DNA of 64,000 nucleotides from Haemonchus contortus (lineage: Eukaryota; Nematoda; Chromadorea; Rhabditida; Trichostrongylidae). Where the stretch lies: contig LS997562.1 of NCBI GenBank assembly GCA_000469685.2, positions 31,455,715-31,519,714 of the forward strand. The letters run 5' to 3'. A model generated the notes under the pieces. That model made no database searches. It saw nothing but the letters and a program-made list of their open reading frames with translations, and had not been told where the DNA came from. Both the position numbers and the translations under genes were made by a program. This document shows, piece after piece, positions 44,757 through 57,700 of the stretch. The first letter of the stretch is position 1, and each line of letters opens with the position of its first letter.

Positions 44757-46370
44757 GCATTGGATGTTCTAAATTTAAGTCCGTCTTTTGCACCTGCGCA
44801 GAACGTCAATGCACATACATTTTGTAAAGTTGCCGTAGGACTTCAGAGGTTGAGAAATCTACTGCGTATGAAGAGCAGACGGGATCATGAGTCACATATT
44901 TCTAATCCTAATCGAGAATTCGCATCGTCTGTTCCACTTCCGCGTAGTTTCTATAAGGAACCCCCGCCGGCGGCTGAAGCTGACTATGAGTTCAAAGTAT
45001 AATTCGCGGGAGTTCTGGCTGTTTTAAATCAGAACAGAAGGCTTCGGAACGCAAACTTGACGGATAAGCACAGGCAAAGGTTGAAGGAACTGCGCGAGTT
45101 AAGATCTAATGGACCTTTAATCGATTAGTGATAAGGGTGGTGAGTTCGTTGTTATGTCTCAATCACTTGATCGAGCCATAACCGAACTCCATCTCAACGA
45201 CTCCTTCGTTTACCGTCGCGTGACTGAGAGAGACTCCATATATGGTTGAGTGTTGCAAAATCTGCTGGTATTGATGAAAAGTTTGTTAGTATGCTCAAAC
45301 TGGATACTCCGAACTGTCCAGTTTTTTTACAGCCTCATAAAGACCCACAAACTCTTCTCTAACTACACCACCGACACATCACCGGATACTTTTAAAATTC
45401 GGCCCATTATCAGTTGTGTGGGGGGACCAACTGACAGAATCTCGTGGTTCCTCAATAAAATCGTAAGCCAGCTGTTGACCATGGTTCCATCTCATCTGCC
45501 CAGTACTAAACATTTTCTTGAACTACTACATGGCTCAGACCTCGGTATGAGTAATGTAGTCGAGTCGTTCGACGTCGTTTCGCTTTATACTAATGTCCAA
45601 AACGAGAAAGCTCTACAAGCATTGTCTGAAATGCTAGATAGACATGCTAACAGTATTAACACCTTTGGACTTAGTAAAATGCACATAATGACGTTGGTCA
45701 AGGAATGCTTAACTTGTAATATCTTCGAATGGGCGGGAAAGTGCTTCTCTCAAGTACGAGGTCTTGCCATGGGACAACGGCTAGCACCGGTTCTTGCAGT
45801 GTGTTTTATGCGTAAAATTGAAGAACCGGTTCTAGCACGAAATCCTTTGATGTACTGCAGATATATCGATGACTGTTTCATTGTGACATCAACACAGTTC
45901 GAGATGGACGAGTGTTTTGGAGTCATGAACGAGCAGTCACAGTACATTGAACTTACCCGAGAGGTACCACGTGACGGTTGGCTCCCTTACCTCAACACTC
46001 AAGTCAAAGTATCCAGTGGCGTTGTTAGTGTAAAGTGGTACCGTAAAGCTAGTTCTAAGAATATCTTACTCCACGCTACATCAGCTCATCCACAAGCCGT
46101 TAAACGTGCAGTCGTCAGCAACATGTTGAGAACAGCAACAAGTGTCTGCACGGGTGAGGCTGAACGTCACGAATCACGACGTTTAGCTTGTAAGATAGCT
46201 GCTGCAAACGGTTAATACGTACCACACGGTTCTAGAAAAGGTCGTACTAATACGCAGTTGCTACGCCCCAAAACAAGCTACCACTATGTCTTCCCTTCAT
46301 CTCCGATACAATTAGCAGTGCTATACAGCGGAGCATTTTCAGAGCTGGGCTGCAAGATGTTGTACAATTA
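44757..46370 (+). pseudogene. Penelope-like element N-terminal and RT region, broken (copy 2)
   Basis: This is the inverted homologue of 43,675-42,052. The segment 44,757-45,002 retains 25 bp missing in copy 1, and the frame runs through YKEPPPAAEADYEF to a TAA. The RT frame 45,250-46,215 keeps FDVVSLYTNV, RGLAMGQRLAPVLA and YCRYIDDCFI, but small deletions break the region near 45,232 and a stop interrupts it at 46,213. The 5' third of the element is absent. Confidence 0.85.
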
Positions 46371-46823
46371 GTGAACATTCCTAATAACAGCATCAAGCAA
46401 CTATTAGTTCGAAACAGGCTCTACGATAAGCAGTGCATAACAAAAGACTGCAACATATGTCCCTACGGAAAAACAGGTGATTGCGCACTGATAGGCGTAA
46501 TCTACCAGATAGAATGCCGGACATGTGGGTCAACATATATCGGAGAAACGGGAAGACAACTAGCTATACGTATTAAAGAGCACTTAGCTAGTATGAGGCG
46601 AGGCAGCCTGATGACGGCGCTTGGTAGGCACAAAATTGAGGAGCACAACGGCAACAGTTTCGAAATGAAGTGCACGATATTAGCGCAGGAGACAGAGATT
46701 TCAGCGAGAAAGGCATTAGAGGCGTTTTGGATTTTCCAAAGAAATCCTAAAATGAACGGCAGAGATGAGTGCCCGTCTATAACCAACGATCTTTTGCCAT
46801 ACATACCGCACTGCGACTTATGA
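46371..46823 (+). CDS. Penelope-like element GIY-YIG endonuclease (copy 2)
   Basis: 150 codons, nearly identical to copy 1 (one visible change, SLMTA for SLLTA). The Cys-rich linker, GIY-YIG box and Arg are all kept. It opens with the same GTG overlapping the preceding TAG. The intact frame next to a broken RT suggests a recent origin rather than selection. Confidence 0.8.
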   Translation: MNIPNNSIKQLLVRNRLYDKQCITKDCNICPYGKTGDCALIGVIYQIECRTCGSTYIGETGRQLAIRIKEHLASMRRGSLMTALGRHKIEEHNGNSFEMKCTILAQETEISARKALEAFWIFQRNPKMNGRDECPSITNDLLPYIPHCDL

Positions 46824-47052
46824 CTCAGTAGCATTATGACGTGATCTTCCTTATCACAAGTATAAGGGAGACAAAGAAAGTCTCATTCGCTACTGACAGT
46901 CGCCCGTGGCGACAGCGGATTTCTTTCCGCTCAAGCGGTGGAACCCTGGTGAGTCATGCTTCAAATCATGGGTTTTGAATTTGTCGTCAATTTTGCCAGG
47001 GAAGATAACGCGCTTCTTGGATAATGTGCAAATCATCTCGAGTTGCATTTAC

Positions 47053-47087
47053 GCCTCTGAAGAAGACGATTGCGTCGAAACGTTAGG
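47053..47087 (+). ncRNA. Hammerhead-ribozyme-like motif, copy 3
   Basis: GCCT, CTGAAGA, GACG-ATTG-CGTC, GAAA, CGTT, AGGC in order on the plus strand. Both core boxes and both stems are intact. The predicted cleavage is after the T at 47,083. Confidence 0.65.
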
Positions 47088-47161
47088 CCGTTGACTAAAT
47101 AAATTTGTTCCACCTAACAACCTCGTACGGCACAGAAGCATTTTAATCATAAAACGTAGAC

Positions 47162-50100
47162 GTTAAGATCAGCTGCAGTACCTTCCCACCGTTCAAAAAC
47201 TTCTACAATTTACCATGGTTTGGCTTATTCCGGGTTTTCCGCAACATATTTTTTGCACACTTTTGGTGGGTAGGGCAAGTCTCCCTTCTTATCTGCATCA
47301 TGTTTTCGAATTTCCCGTTGGTGACAACCCTTCACCTTTCGAATTTTCTTTCGAAGGCGAAAAAACTCTCACGCATGTGTAATCGGTTTTTTTAGGATGC
47401 TCCGATCGGTTCAGCTTTCATTCGGACTCGCATAGACATTTCAGTTTGAATAGGTTGAATAGTAATAGTGGCTTTCGATGACAAAATGGTTGATCCCAAA
47501 TAATCAGGGAAGCATAGTAAGGACTTAAGGACAGTAATGTTTTGAAACGATGCTCTCAAATTTACCCTCCCAGCCTGCTAAACGATTCTGAGAGCAAGTC
47601 ATGGAACCGTTTCCCCATGTGTTCAACCACTGGGTTACTGAGATAGCACAATTGGTAGGACGGTGGGCTTGGAACTTCTGATACGTGATCGACGCGCTCA
47701 TTTTGCTATTTCATGAAGCATGTCCTAAACCCCTGGCCTTCCCTGCAGCCTAGTATTCTTCCTTGTCGGCGAAGCATAGTTCCTCTAGCGGCTGCACGAC
47801 GGGAGGTCTCCATTACTCTTGCGGACAGGTAGAATTCGCAGGAATGTAGAACCTGTTAGGGTCGGATTCGATAACGATAGGATACTCCTTCCTCGAAACG
47901 TATACCATTTTCGTGGCATTCCGTTAGCTCTATTTGAAGAACGGGACATAGGTAACCTCAGGATACGCCATATTCTCGTTTTTATTCTGTATTTGTTCAT
48001 GATTTCAAGATATCGTTGCGTATTGAAGAAAAACAGTTGGCTAGAATATTTATTTGACGACGAGAATGTAGATCAGTGTGTATAGGTATATGTAGGGTGC
48101 ATTCTGGTGCCAGTTAGTGAGAGTGCATCATATCTGCTCTGTTAATAACGGCAATATTGCTCCGAGAAGTTAAAAAAAACTTTTCTAATGTCGGATATTC
48201 TTCAATCATCATCTCGAAAGGACTTCATATACATATACAAGTGCACACGTTCTATGTTACTCTGTTTCGCTTCGAGGAGGATTGGATAGGAGTAAAATAT
48301 GGGGGTGATGATAGAATTATGATGTTTTTAGTGCAACCAACAAATCCCAGAGAGATGGAGAAAATAGCCCCGTGCCGCGAAGCGCGGTTAACGCTCTGTG
48401 ATGAGCTCGCAGATCGAGGCGAATGAATTTGGCGTTGATGTATGTATATGTAATCATTATATAGAGAGTTAGGGGATACCGATATCTGAGGGTTGGCAAC
48501 ATGGTACCAGTTTAGGCTGAGATCTCGCGATAAGCGAATAAATGAACACGATGAACACGACGAGAAGAATATGAGAATGGAGAGGGAATGAAAACAGGAA
48601 GGGGTTAAATCTCTATGGGGATCCCCAACGGGGAAGAATATACCGCCACTACGTTGCCCACTCCTCCCGAAGGGAGTGTAACAACGTGGTAGGCTGGCTC
48701 TGACTCTCAGATACAGCTCCCCTTAGAGAAGGGGGGTCGTCAAAGGGGACGACGGACGAACGGATGGACGTCAGACGGTGACATCGAGGGGGGGAACGAC
48801 GACGACACGAACGGACACAATCGATAGACGAGTAGTGGATGAGGCGCAGAAGAAGAGGAGGCTTCGATCAAGAAATAAACCACATTTCAGTGCATAATAT
48901 AAAAAAAACGTAACAACAAGAACACCATTATGATGAGACATACGAAGACCATATAAAGTCATATAACCAATATATAATGTATACAATACTTCTTATTAAA
49001 CTTTCAAAATATTCTATAACAATCACAATAATGAAAAAATGGTCATAAGTAATAATAATACTCAGTTTATATGAAAAGGCGATGATAGCTCCCGAATATA
49101 AAGCGATGTGTGAGTAGTCTGTGTAATAGATGGATTGGTATGGGGTAAGTAGGGAATAAAGTGGGGGGAGGAAACGACCTGATAAGTGCGGTGGCGATGA
49201 CGATGTGAATCGGCGCAGCACCCTGAAAAAAAAGGATGAATTAGATCGATTGCTCTTTTTCAGGACATCTTAGAGCAGTACAACAAGTACAGGCAGTACT
49301 ACAAAGTAATGAGCCGGGAACAGACGCCCCACAAGTGGGTACTACTTTTGGGTCCGAGGTGTTTGTGTAGCCAGCGGCCTAGCTGCAAAGAGCAGCAGCC
49401 GTAGCAGGATAACCTAATCTTCCACTTTGTCAAGCTTCATTAGTCAACCACTGAGTCGCCTTGGTAGGTTCTCAGATTAGCCTCAATATTGGGTGGTTCT
49501 AATCCTTCCACTACTACGAATGGAAGTCGAGCGCATGGCTCATCCATGAGAAATTCGAGCAAAATAGCTGCCCTTTCCCTTGAACACCACCCAAACAATG
49601 CTTCGACAGCATCCCCACATTAAATATCATTCTGAGGCTTTGTTGGGAAAATTAAGCCAACTCTAATTTGTATTCAGCGGTCTGAAATCCAATTACAGCT
49701 AATGGGCATTCGACCCCTTCGGGCAATTCCTCATACATTAGAAGCGTTAAATTATTCAACGGACAATGGGATCGTCATCATTTGAGCTGATTAATCAAAT
49801 GAGTTCGAAAGAACTGTACTGGTTACCCAGAGACGCTGTGAACCTCTATTGTTGTCCCTAGATTCGCTTGTCCCCTTTCTCGCCCGAAAATGCCCCGACG
49901 GGAAGGGAGGTAGTAGTCGATTGCGGTGGCTCAGAAATGACAATACGTGTGTGTATCATCGACGTGACGTCCAATTTCTCAAGCATCTCATTCTTAATAC
50001 GACGTATTGTGCATTCGTAATTGGCCACCCCCCATCACCGCGACCGACTGGCCTGGCCGGCTGGCCAGACAGCAGCAGCATGCTGCTGCCCAGCCGTCTG

Positions 50101-51706
50101 CTGCTACCGCCAATCCTCGAATAGCCGCCTCGAACTCAATTATATTTCCGCGCTCACCAAGCATGTCACCCGCTCTCCCTCAATGCCCAGGTAAACAGCG
50201 ACAAAGTGCACCCGGCCCCCTCCCAACCAACGGATCCTGATGTGTATCCTGACGGCTATAGGTACACACTGGTGCACTTGGGTGGAATACAACCTTATTT
50301 TGCCTCACGGGCTCCAACTTAGATATGGACGGAGGATGTCAAGTTCATGAGAATCCCTGCATAAAACCAAGATGTCTATTCACAAATGCACTTCACTGTG
50401 CGATGTGCTCGTTTCAGGCACTTCATGAGTGTGTGTGTGTGGGGAGGATCGATTCAGCGAAAAGTACAGTAGCGCGCATATCAGCAAAGCGCATCCCCCT
50501 GTGCTGCACTTTACGAGTCATCTCATCGTCGCCCCCAAACCAACACTTGGGCAAACCCCAACATTTTGATTACATTGCAAGAGAAATTCAACCAAAATAT
50601 CAGCAATCGCTACAGAACGGGAGAGATTTCCTCGAATCTCCTATAAGGGACCACTTACAGCTGTGGAATAAATATCGGCATGAATAACTCTCCCTATCTG
50701 TCCCCAAAACAAGATCTTCCACAGAATATTTGCTGTCACTGCTAAAATCAGCGGTACACGACAGCGGTCTACCCGACCTGCTAGGGGTTGTTCCTACTGT
50801 CAAAGGACACATCAATTTTCTGTTGTAGTGCAAGTGAACCTGCTCCGAATACATTGAGTTTTTCTGACGCGTATAGGCCAAACATTACATCACGACATCA
50901 CCACCACAACCACTAGCACAGTGCAAGTGAACACAATACCTCAGATTTATAATAACATGAATGCAGATCAGGGGAATTTACAAAAATACATTAATATTGT
51001 GGACGATGATGATGATACATTGTTACTAACGGGGGAATTGGGTCGTATTTCATTGCTACAATGTTCATAGGTATAATATACAAAATATGCAAATGCATTG
51101 ATAGAGTCACACTATGATATATCTGAATAAAGCAATCCGAGAATCTTCAACAATAATAGAAATGTGATTAAAAAATTTCTGGTATTCAATTTGTTTTTTG
51201 GGGGATGGAAGTTTATCGGCAGTTTAGAAAGAAACGACGAAATTGAAGAAGTGTAAGAATGAAGGATGAAACGTATGCTCTGCACACGTATATACTCTCA
51301 GCAAAAAAAAATAAACTCTGATAATGGAATGATAGCACAGTTCACACGTGTCTCAAATAAAACGCTCCGTCTACATACAGCTCTGGTTAATTTTCTTAAG
51401 TAATCTGGGTATATATGTGTAGATATGAGTCATTAAATATTCAACACATATTTAAATAAATAATAGGCAATAATCAATTGGTTAGAAGAAAAAAAAGAAG
51501 GGCGGGGTAACCGCTACACGTAAATATATTAGTTAGGTGATAATACTAGTAGTACCCTCTATGTACTCGTGACGTAAAAATGGAGGTGTAATAGAAATGT
51601 AGGCAGCGAACAAGATACATAAGCATTCACAACGACATTACAACACCGTGGCCTACCGAGTTCGGACCTCCAATAGAATAGTAAGGAGTTGCAACTTGTG
51701 TACGCA
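47162..51706. other. Intergenic DNA between the Penelope element and mex-3
   Basis: No convincing gene. It includes a purine-rich low-complexity stretch (48,530-48,620), AT-rich DNA (48,890-49,150) and a CAG/CTG-rich inverted segment (50,071-50,104). The last kilobase (about 50,900-51,706) is AT-rich and should contain the mex-3 3' UTR. Confidence 0.45.
49264..49404 (+). CDS. Candidate isolated exon
   Basis: A strong acceptor TGCTCTTTTTCAG is followed by 46 open codons (DILEQYNKYRQYYKVMSREQ...) and TAG. A donor-like AAAGTAATG lies within it. No partner exons were found, so it may be chance or part of a decayed gene. Confidence 0.15.
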   Translation, partial: DILEQYNKYRQYYKVMSREQTPHKWVLLLGPRCLCSQRPSCKEQQP

Positions 51707-54700
51707 TCACACGGTGAGCATCGCCACACCTTTTGCTTCTGGTTCACGAGGTGCGTCGATGTCTGCCCAAATCGACGACATCAAGTTATAAGCGGTTGAG
51801 GAAATGCTGAAATGAAAGCCAGGCTTGAGTGAGGTATATGAATATGTAGGGCGTATAAAATCTTATGGTAGTTACACTTGAAAGGAAACGAAATGACAAA
51901 CTTGTTAGGAGGCGAGTCGCCCAGACCCTCATCACGCTGGCTTGAAGGAATTTGTTGACCGCAAGACATCGAGCCAAATCCAGAAGACCAAAGTGAAGCT
52001 CCCGACAAAACTGATGAACGATTAGAGAACAGATCTGAAAGAAGATCAGCTATATAAAATTTCGAATCACCCAACAAAATATCCTAAGAATCGCAAGACA
52101 AATGAATTTCTCCAAATCAACGAAAAACCAACTCATAATGGAACTTACCAGAAGTTTCATTCAATCCTAGTCCCGTGTACAGGTTATTAGACCACGGTTG
52201 GAAAGCAGTTGAAGTCGTACTGGAAGACGATGAACCAAAGAATGATGGAGATACCGCTGGTGGAGATCCTCCAGCAGAATACGACGACGGTTTCGTTGTT
52301 TGTGGATAGCTTCTCAACTGAAAACGCCGACGAATCAACAATGACCAGGAGCAAGATTGTTTATGACGGAAACATTACATACCAATCCAGATAGACCGTT
52401 ATATCCATTCCTGTCCATAGGTCGCGGATATTCAGGATAATTTTCATTGCCAGTTGGACGACGAACCATCGGTTGTGCTAAACTTCCGTATGCTGATCTT
52501 GCCGCTGCTGAAGCGGATGCCGCTAATGTGAGGTTATTCTAAAAGAGAACATTCATTAGATGCATTTTAGAGCTTGACAGCATTACTTATAGCTCCGAAT
52601 ACAGCAAGTTGTCTTACTTGCATATTTGAGTACTGAGTGATAGACGCCTCTGGATCTGTCATGGGCATATTTCCAGTGCGTTGATAAATGTGTTGTTCTA
52701 TTTCTTTACGGGCTGCCTCAACGTTCTGTGGCAATCCGGTGACCTAAAAAGATATGAATGTTAGATTTCAAAAAAAAAAACTGTCGTAATATACATTTCG
52801 CAATATCTCAGGGTGAAACTCGTCCGGATCCTCTCATGTCAATCAGAATCTCTTGACGTCTCTATTAAGGATTATTTCGCATTCATTGCAATGTCAAATG
52901 AAGAGCAATGCAGAACTTTTAACTTAAAATAATGCAATACTTAAACGCTATACATTTTGTATGAGAAGTTAATTTATACCCAATTATTATAGTGGATATG
53001 CAGATGTAATGAATATCCCGTTAGCAACCTAATGGACATGACACATTGGTAGACGGAGAGTATGCGGTCGACAGCGTAATGACACGCTGTGATTATCGCG
53101 GAAAGTAATTAGCACCCCTGCCACACGAGTTGCTCTAGCCGATGTCACAGATTAAAGATAGCGAGATTTGGTCATCCTTGTATAGCAGGAAAGGTCACGA
53201 ACACCTCTATCTGTTATGCAAGGAAAAGTGTGACGTGTTGTAGACAACGGTGCAAATATTTATAAGAAGTTGTTCATTGTTTACCTCAAAGATTGGTTCT
53301 CTTTCACGACTGGGCGTGATGATATATGTGTGAGTGTCTTGCTGAATCCTTTTGATCGTCGCTCCTTTCGGTCCAACGACCAATCCTACAACCCGAAGTG
53401 GAACACGAACGTACAATGTAACATGCCCGGGTGCAGGTGCTCCACCTGTAACAATTTTATTTTTCAGGTGTAAGTTTCAGATATAATGAAGTCAACACGA
53501 TGGAGGAACGACACATTGATGGCATTAGTTAAGACGCACCATGTGAATGACGTCGGCTGGCTCGAATTTGCGTGAAGTGCTCAGCAGCACACTCGATTTC
53601 CCTTTTCGCTTCGAGTACGTCTTCCGCCTTGCCAGTAACCACAAAGACTGGGTCCTCGCCTCGTATTGGCGTTTTGATGTAGGTGTTGGTCTTCGCTCGG
53701 AGAGCTTTGATCTTGCATCCTGAAAAAAACCAACGTGAAACCCAACACGCTGCGAATTCGGGGGAAGTTTATTCGACACTGGGAACTGGAAGCCTACTTA
53801 GTGGAACATCCCAAGAAGTTGATTTTGCTTATTTATCTGTTTACACCTTGGCAGTGCCCTCCCGAGTGAACCCTTCCCTTCGTCATTTTGATATGAAGTT
53901 TCGATAAAAGGATGCACCCATCGCTGAGCGTAGTCTATTCTATTCAACTTCACATTCGGGCATGATTCAGCTGTATCTGAACACGTGTAACAACACCGAT
54001 ATCGTCGTGCCACCGCCCGCCATGTTTCACGTCCACACTACGATGACAACCGGCTTCGCCTGCCTGGCAGCGACAATCAGGAAGTGCTGGGCGTCCAGGT
54101 AGCTGCAGCAACTCATGCATGACTGCCTCCCCCTGGCCGTGCTGTCTCATGCTCAATCGATATGGTCAACGGCTGGTCACTCAGCGCGTAATCCCTTGCC
54201 TCGTCGTCCTCATCTACATAGCAAATACTATTTCTCACCCATCTGTCCGCGTAAATATTTATTCCTAATGTCATACGAGACATTCGGTCCCGCACGCTCT
54301 TCCGATCCCCCTTTTCATAAACAGCAACTCTTCTAGCAGCGGAGACGAGGAGCTGCTCTCGACACGCACACATCTTGCCTTATATAGTCCGCTACAACTT
54401 TGATACTGAAGTGACCGAATAATCGCTGACAGTCAAAGATTAGCATCAGATGATATCGGACACATAATCTCAATCTTTCGGGAAACAGATAGGCGCGATG
54501 AGTTTGATGGACTTTGGACATCACCTCAAAAGCTTCTTCCTTTGCCTACAAAGAGGATGTGTGGGAGATAGCTGGAAGATGTTCTGACCAAACGTTAGCA
54601 ACTTCCGGTTTCCCAGCAACACGATTATCACCTACCCTGAGGCAAGTTGAAGCAATCTTAGTTAGGTATGCTTTAGAAGCTAGCATTTGCTAAAAATTTT

Positions 54701-57700
54701 GAATTTTGAAGCGAATGAACCCAAGGCTCTGCAAAAGGAATAGTGTGGGTAATTTAAAGTACAATATCTAGGAGCTCAACCGTATCCCGACAACAAACGA
54801 ATTAGTAATATTGACTACTTCTTGGGTTGCGACTTCAAAGCACTTTTTCCCAAGAGCTGAGTGCGAATGTCGTCGATTACAGAACATTTATAACAGTACT
54901 TTCGTCAAACACTACATGAAAGCCGCTGCACTCGAGAAAATCCAAGATTTTCCGAGAGCAATCTTCAATAGCATCGTTAGGACATCGTCAAATATGTTTG
55001 GGAGTCATGCTGCTTTCATGACTTCCCCTATACGCCTCCCCATTTGGCAGTCTGTCAGTTGCAGCTTGCAAATTTTATTGCCGTTTTATGGGTAATCCCC
55101 ACAGTTTGACCGTGCTACCCTGCAGACCGTCTGTACTGCTCTTTAACAAGGTCCCTACTCGTTGAGAGATTACAATTTCAGTCGAGTACTTGCTCTGTGA
55201 TGCCCCGAAGTCTTTGACCCCTCTATCAAATTCACTGCTAGAATTGCTATTCCAACATGGGTGTTATGAAAGGTAAGCAGAGCGCGCGATGAAATAGTAC
55301 ACAGACGCCATGTAAACACCAGAGACGCAGACGATAAAGGCGCCTGGTCAGGGACGGAGAGCAACTTGCGGACGACCAAAGCTCGTCAACGCAGCGAGTC
55401 GAGGTAATTGCCGCTCACAACACACCATCGTGCGACTACCGTAGCCATACAAAAGTAGATCATACCCATGTTTAGGAACCTTTGTATGGGGAGGATTTTG
55501 TGGGAGTTTTATGAAGGGACAGGTCACCAGGAAAACCATCTTTGCGCAGTTGTCATGGGTCATTGAGGAAGGGAACAAGGAAGCTTTACGGGCCAGTCAG
55601 TCAACTTCATTCCCCGTTCTTCGCGTCAACAAACGGTAAACATCCCACAACGAAATTGCCCGCAAAACTGTGCTGCTAGTCCGAACGGCGACCGATCAGC
55701 CATATCACCACCACCACCGTTCAATGAGAAAATCGATTCGTCATCACCAAAAATAGGCTAATATGGGAGAAGAAAGCACAAAAAAGAGACAAACAGGCAA
55801 ACAGGAACACCCGTCGCGATACGACGGGGAATAGAGAGGCGAGAATAGAGAGCAAATGGAAATGGACGACAAACCTTGTCTGCCGACGATTTCCGCGACA
55901 TGCTCACTGCTTGGCACTTCGACACTTTCTGAGCAGTTCCTTGAACCAAGAATTCCTCGAAATGGTGCCATTTCATCGAGATCGTACGTGGGTGATGCGG
56001 ATGCGTCGTCGCCCATCTCATAGAACCATGCCCCTGGTAGCTGGCCTTGGCACCCGGTTGACTCTTCCTTCATTCTGGAAAATACCAAAGTACCGGGATA
56101 ATACCTTTTCAAAACACAACCCTAAACAAATAAAAACATGAACATTGGCGATTTAGATGTTCAGACCGACATATGGCGACCGACTGATAAGGGACCAGAT
56201 AAGCGCGACAAATAAACATATAAAAAATCGCGCAGCGAGCAGTCAATCGCAGTGTCAAGAGTGGGAGCCCCCGAAAAAGGTGATGAGATGGGAGATGTGG
56301 GAAGAAGGAATGGACGACGACGAGGAGGACACGACAAGGACGTTAATGCACAGTGCAGAAGGCAGGACCCTGGATCGGGAAAAACTGCGAGATCAGCACA
56401 AACAGCGCAGACGCAAGGCGTGCGGCAATCGATAGCAGACCGCCTTACTTGACTCGCTCTCCGCTCTTCAAACTCGCTAGAAAACGCAAAAATAACACAC
56501 GCCCAGAGGAGAGCGCCGAAGCAGCCAGGCGAGGTTCCTCTCAGCCACCACAGACAGAAACACCCTCTGAGAGCCAGGAACGGAAGGAGAAGATCGCTAC
56601 TTGGAGCTGCAAACAATATGGGAATTGTCATGTCCGTCGGGGAGGAGGTGACTGGCCGATTCGAATGTGGGCAAAAGCCGCCAGCCGCCGCTGCCACCCC
56701 GCCGCCAATTGCCGCGGCGACGGCACCGGCACGCGCGCGATTCGCGGTCGTTCACGATCGCGCGCCAGTAGATCAAGTGCCCAGATCATGGCGGTCCTGC
56801 AACGGCCCAGCACCGCCCATGGGGCCCACGGGGCAAAAGTGTTGGGAATTTGTTGTGAGGAGTAGCAGCAGGTCCGGTTTCTCGGCACATCGACCTGTCA
56901 CGCCTGCTACAGCTCAAGCGCAAAGCCCCACGGGAACACGCGCTAAATCTTGCGCCAAACGAGCCGGCGGTCGAATTAGATAAGCGCTTCACTGCTGCTG
57001 CTGCTGCTGCTGCTGCAGGCCTATGTGGGGAGCATATCGTGATTGCAGGGATTCGATGACTTGGCTGGGCACTAACTCAACCATGCCAGCAGACGTTACT
57101 CTCTCTCTTTCTCTGAGAAGTTGCCGTCCGTCAGAGCCATTGGCCGTCTCCTAGTCACCGCCACCGTAATGGATATGATGTAGTTGGCGCATTATCTGCA
57201 TAATTGGAAGCCATGCACGGGGGAGGCAGTGGAGAGTGCGAGACATGGGCCAGACCACGGGCAAAGCCAGTCAGAAGTCAAAAGAGGCAGACGCTGGGGT
57301 GGCGAGGGTCAAAAGCTGCAACCGGGCTCCGGGTATTGTTGATTGCGGGGCTAGCCGTATGTAATTAGGAAGAGGGTAATTGGTATACGGACGGAATACA
57401 GCAGCTCAGCACGCCATCTCGGGGGGTGGTTGCCGTTTCGCAGGCGATTCGACAGTAGGCGGAATGGCACCCGCTGCGATGTGAGAGCGGCATCAAGCTA
57501 ACAGGGAACAGTGCATGTGAGAGCAGAGTGTTGGAGTGGGGGGTGAACACATCGAAAAAAACGCCCAAAGCACGGAGTGGGCAGGGCTTCTCCTCCTCTC
57601 AGCCAACGGACAATTGCCTATGGCTGCAGTGCCAAGTCAACACCGTCGCCGTCACCGCCACACTGCTGGACACTGGCCACACCACAACAGGAAGAAGTGG

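Larger units (their letters stand above)
41221..47161. mobile_element. Composite Penelope-like retroelement: inverted copies within one target-site duplication
   Basis: The 5.9-kb block is bounded by ATAAAACGTAGAC at 41,221-41,233 and 47,149-47,161. The duplication is 8-13 bp, since some bases also match the element end. From left to right it holds a full minus-strand copy (41,233 to about 44,240), a partial minus-strand 3' piece in tandem (44,205-44,756), and a 5'-truncated plus-strand copy (44,757-47,150). Penelope-like elements encode a reverse transcriptase with a GIY-YIG endonuclease and are known for tandem and inverted, 5'-truncated arrangements sharing terminal pLTR sequence. Here the junction at 44,756/44,757 abruptly joins the endonuclease part of one copy to the mid-part of the inverted one. 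Reading frames are broken in both copies, so it is probably not autonomous. Confidence 0.88.

Noticed and set aside
47638..47710. tRNA-like stretch (GATAGCACAATTGGTAGGAC ... GTGATCGACGC)
   Set aside because: The A-box-like part is fair, but the B box is poor and no cloverleaf with a closed acceptor stem could be drawn. At most it is a decayed tRNA or SINE head.
50071..50104. CAGCAGCAGCATGCTGCTGC as a regulatory palindrome
   Set aside because: It is a trinucleotide-repeat inversion of common type. Nothing supports a specific function.
56161..56697. 178-codon minus-strand frame within mex-3
   Set aside because: It lies in mex-3 intron 2, in GC-rich DNA open in several frames at once, with no recognisable domain.
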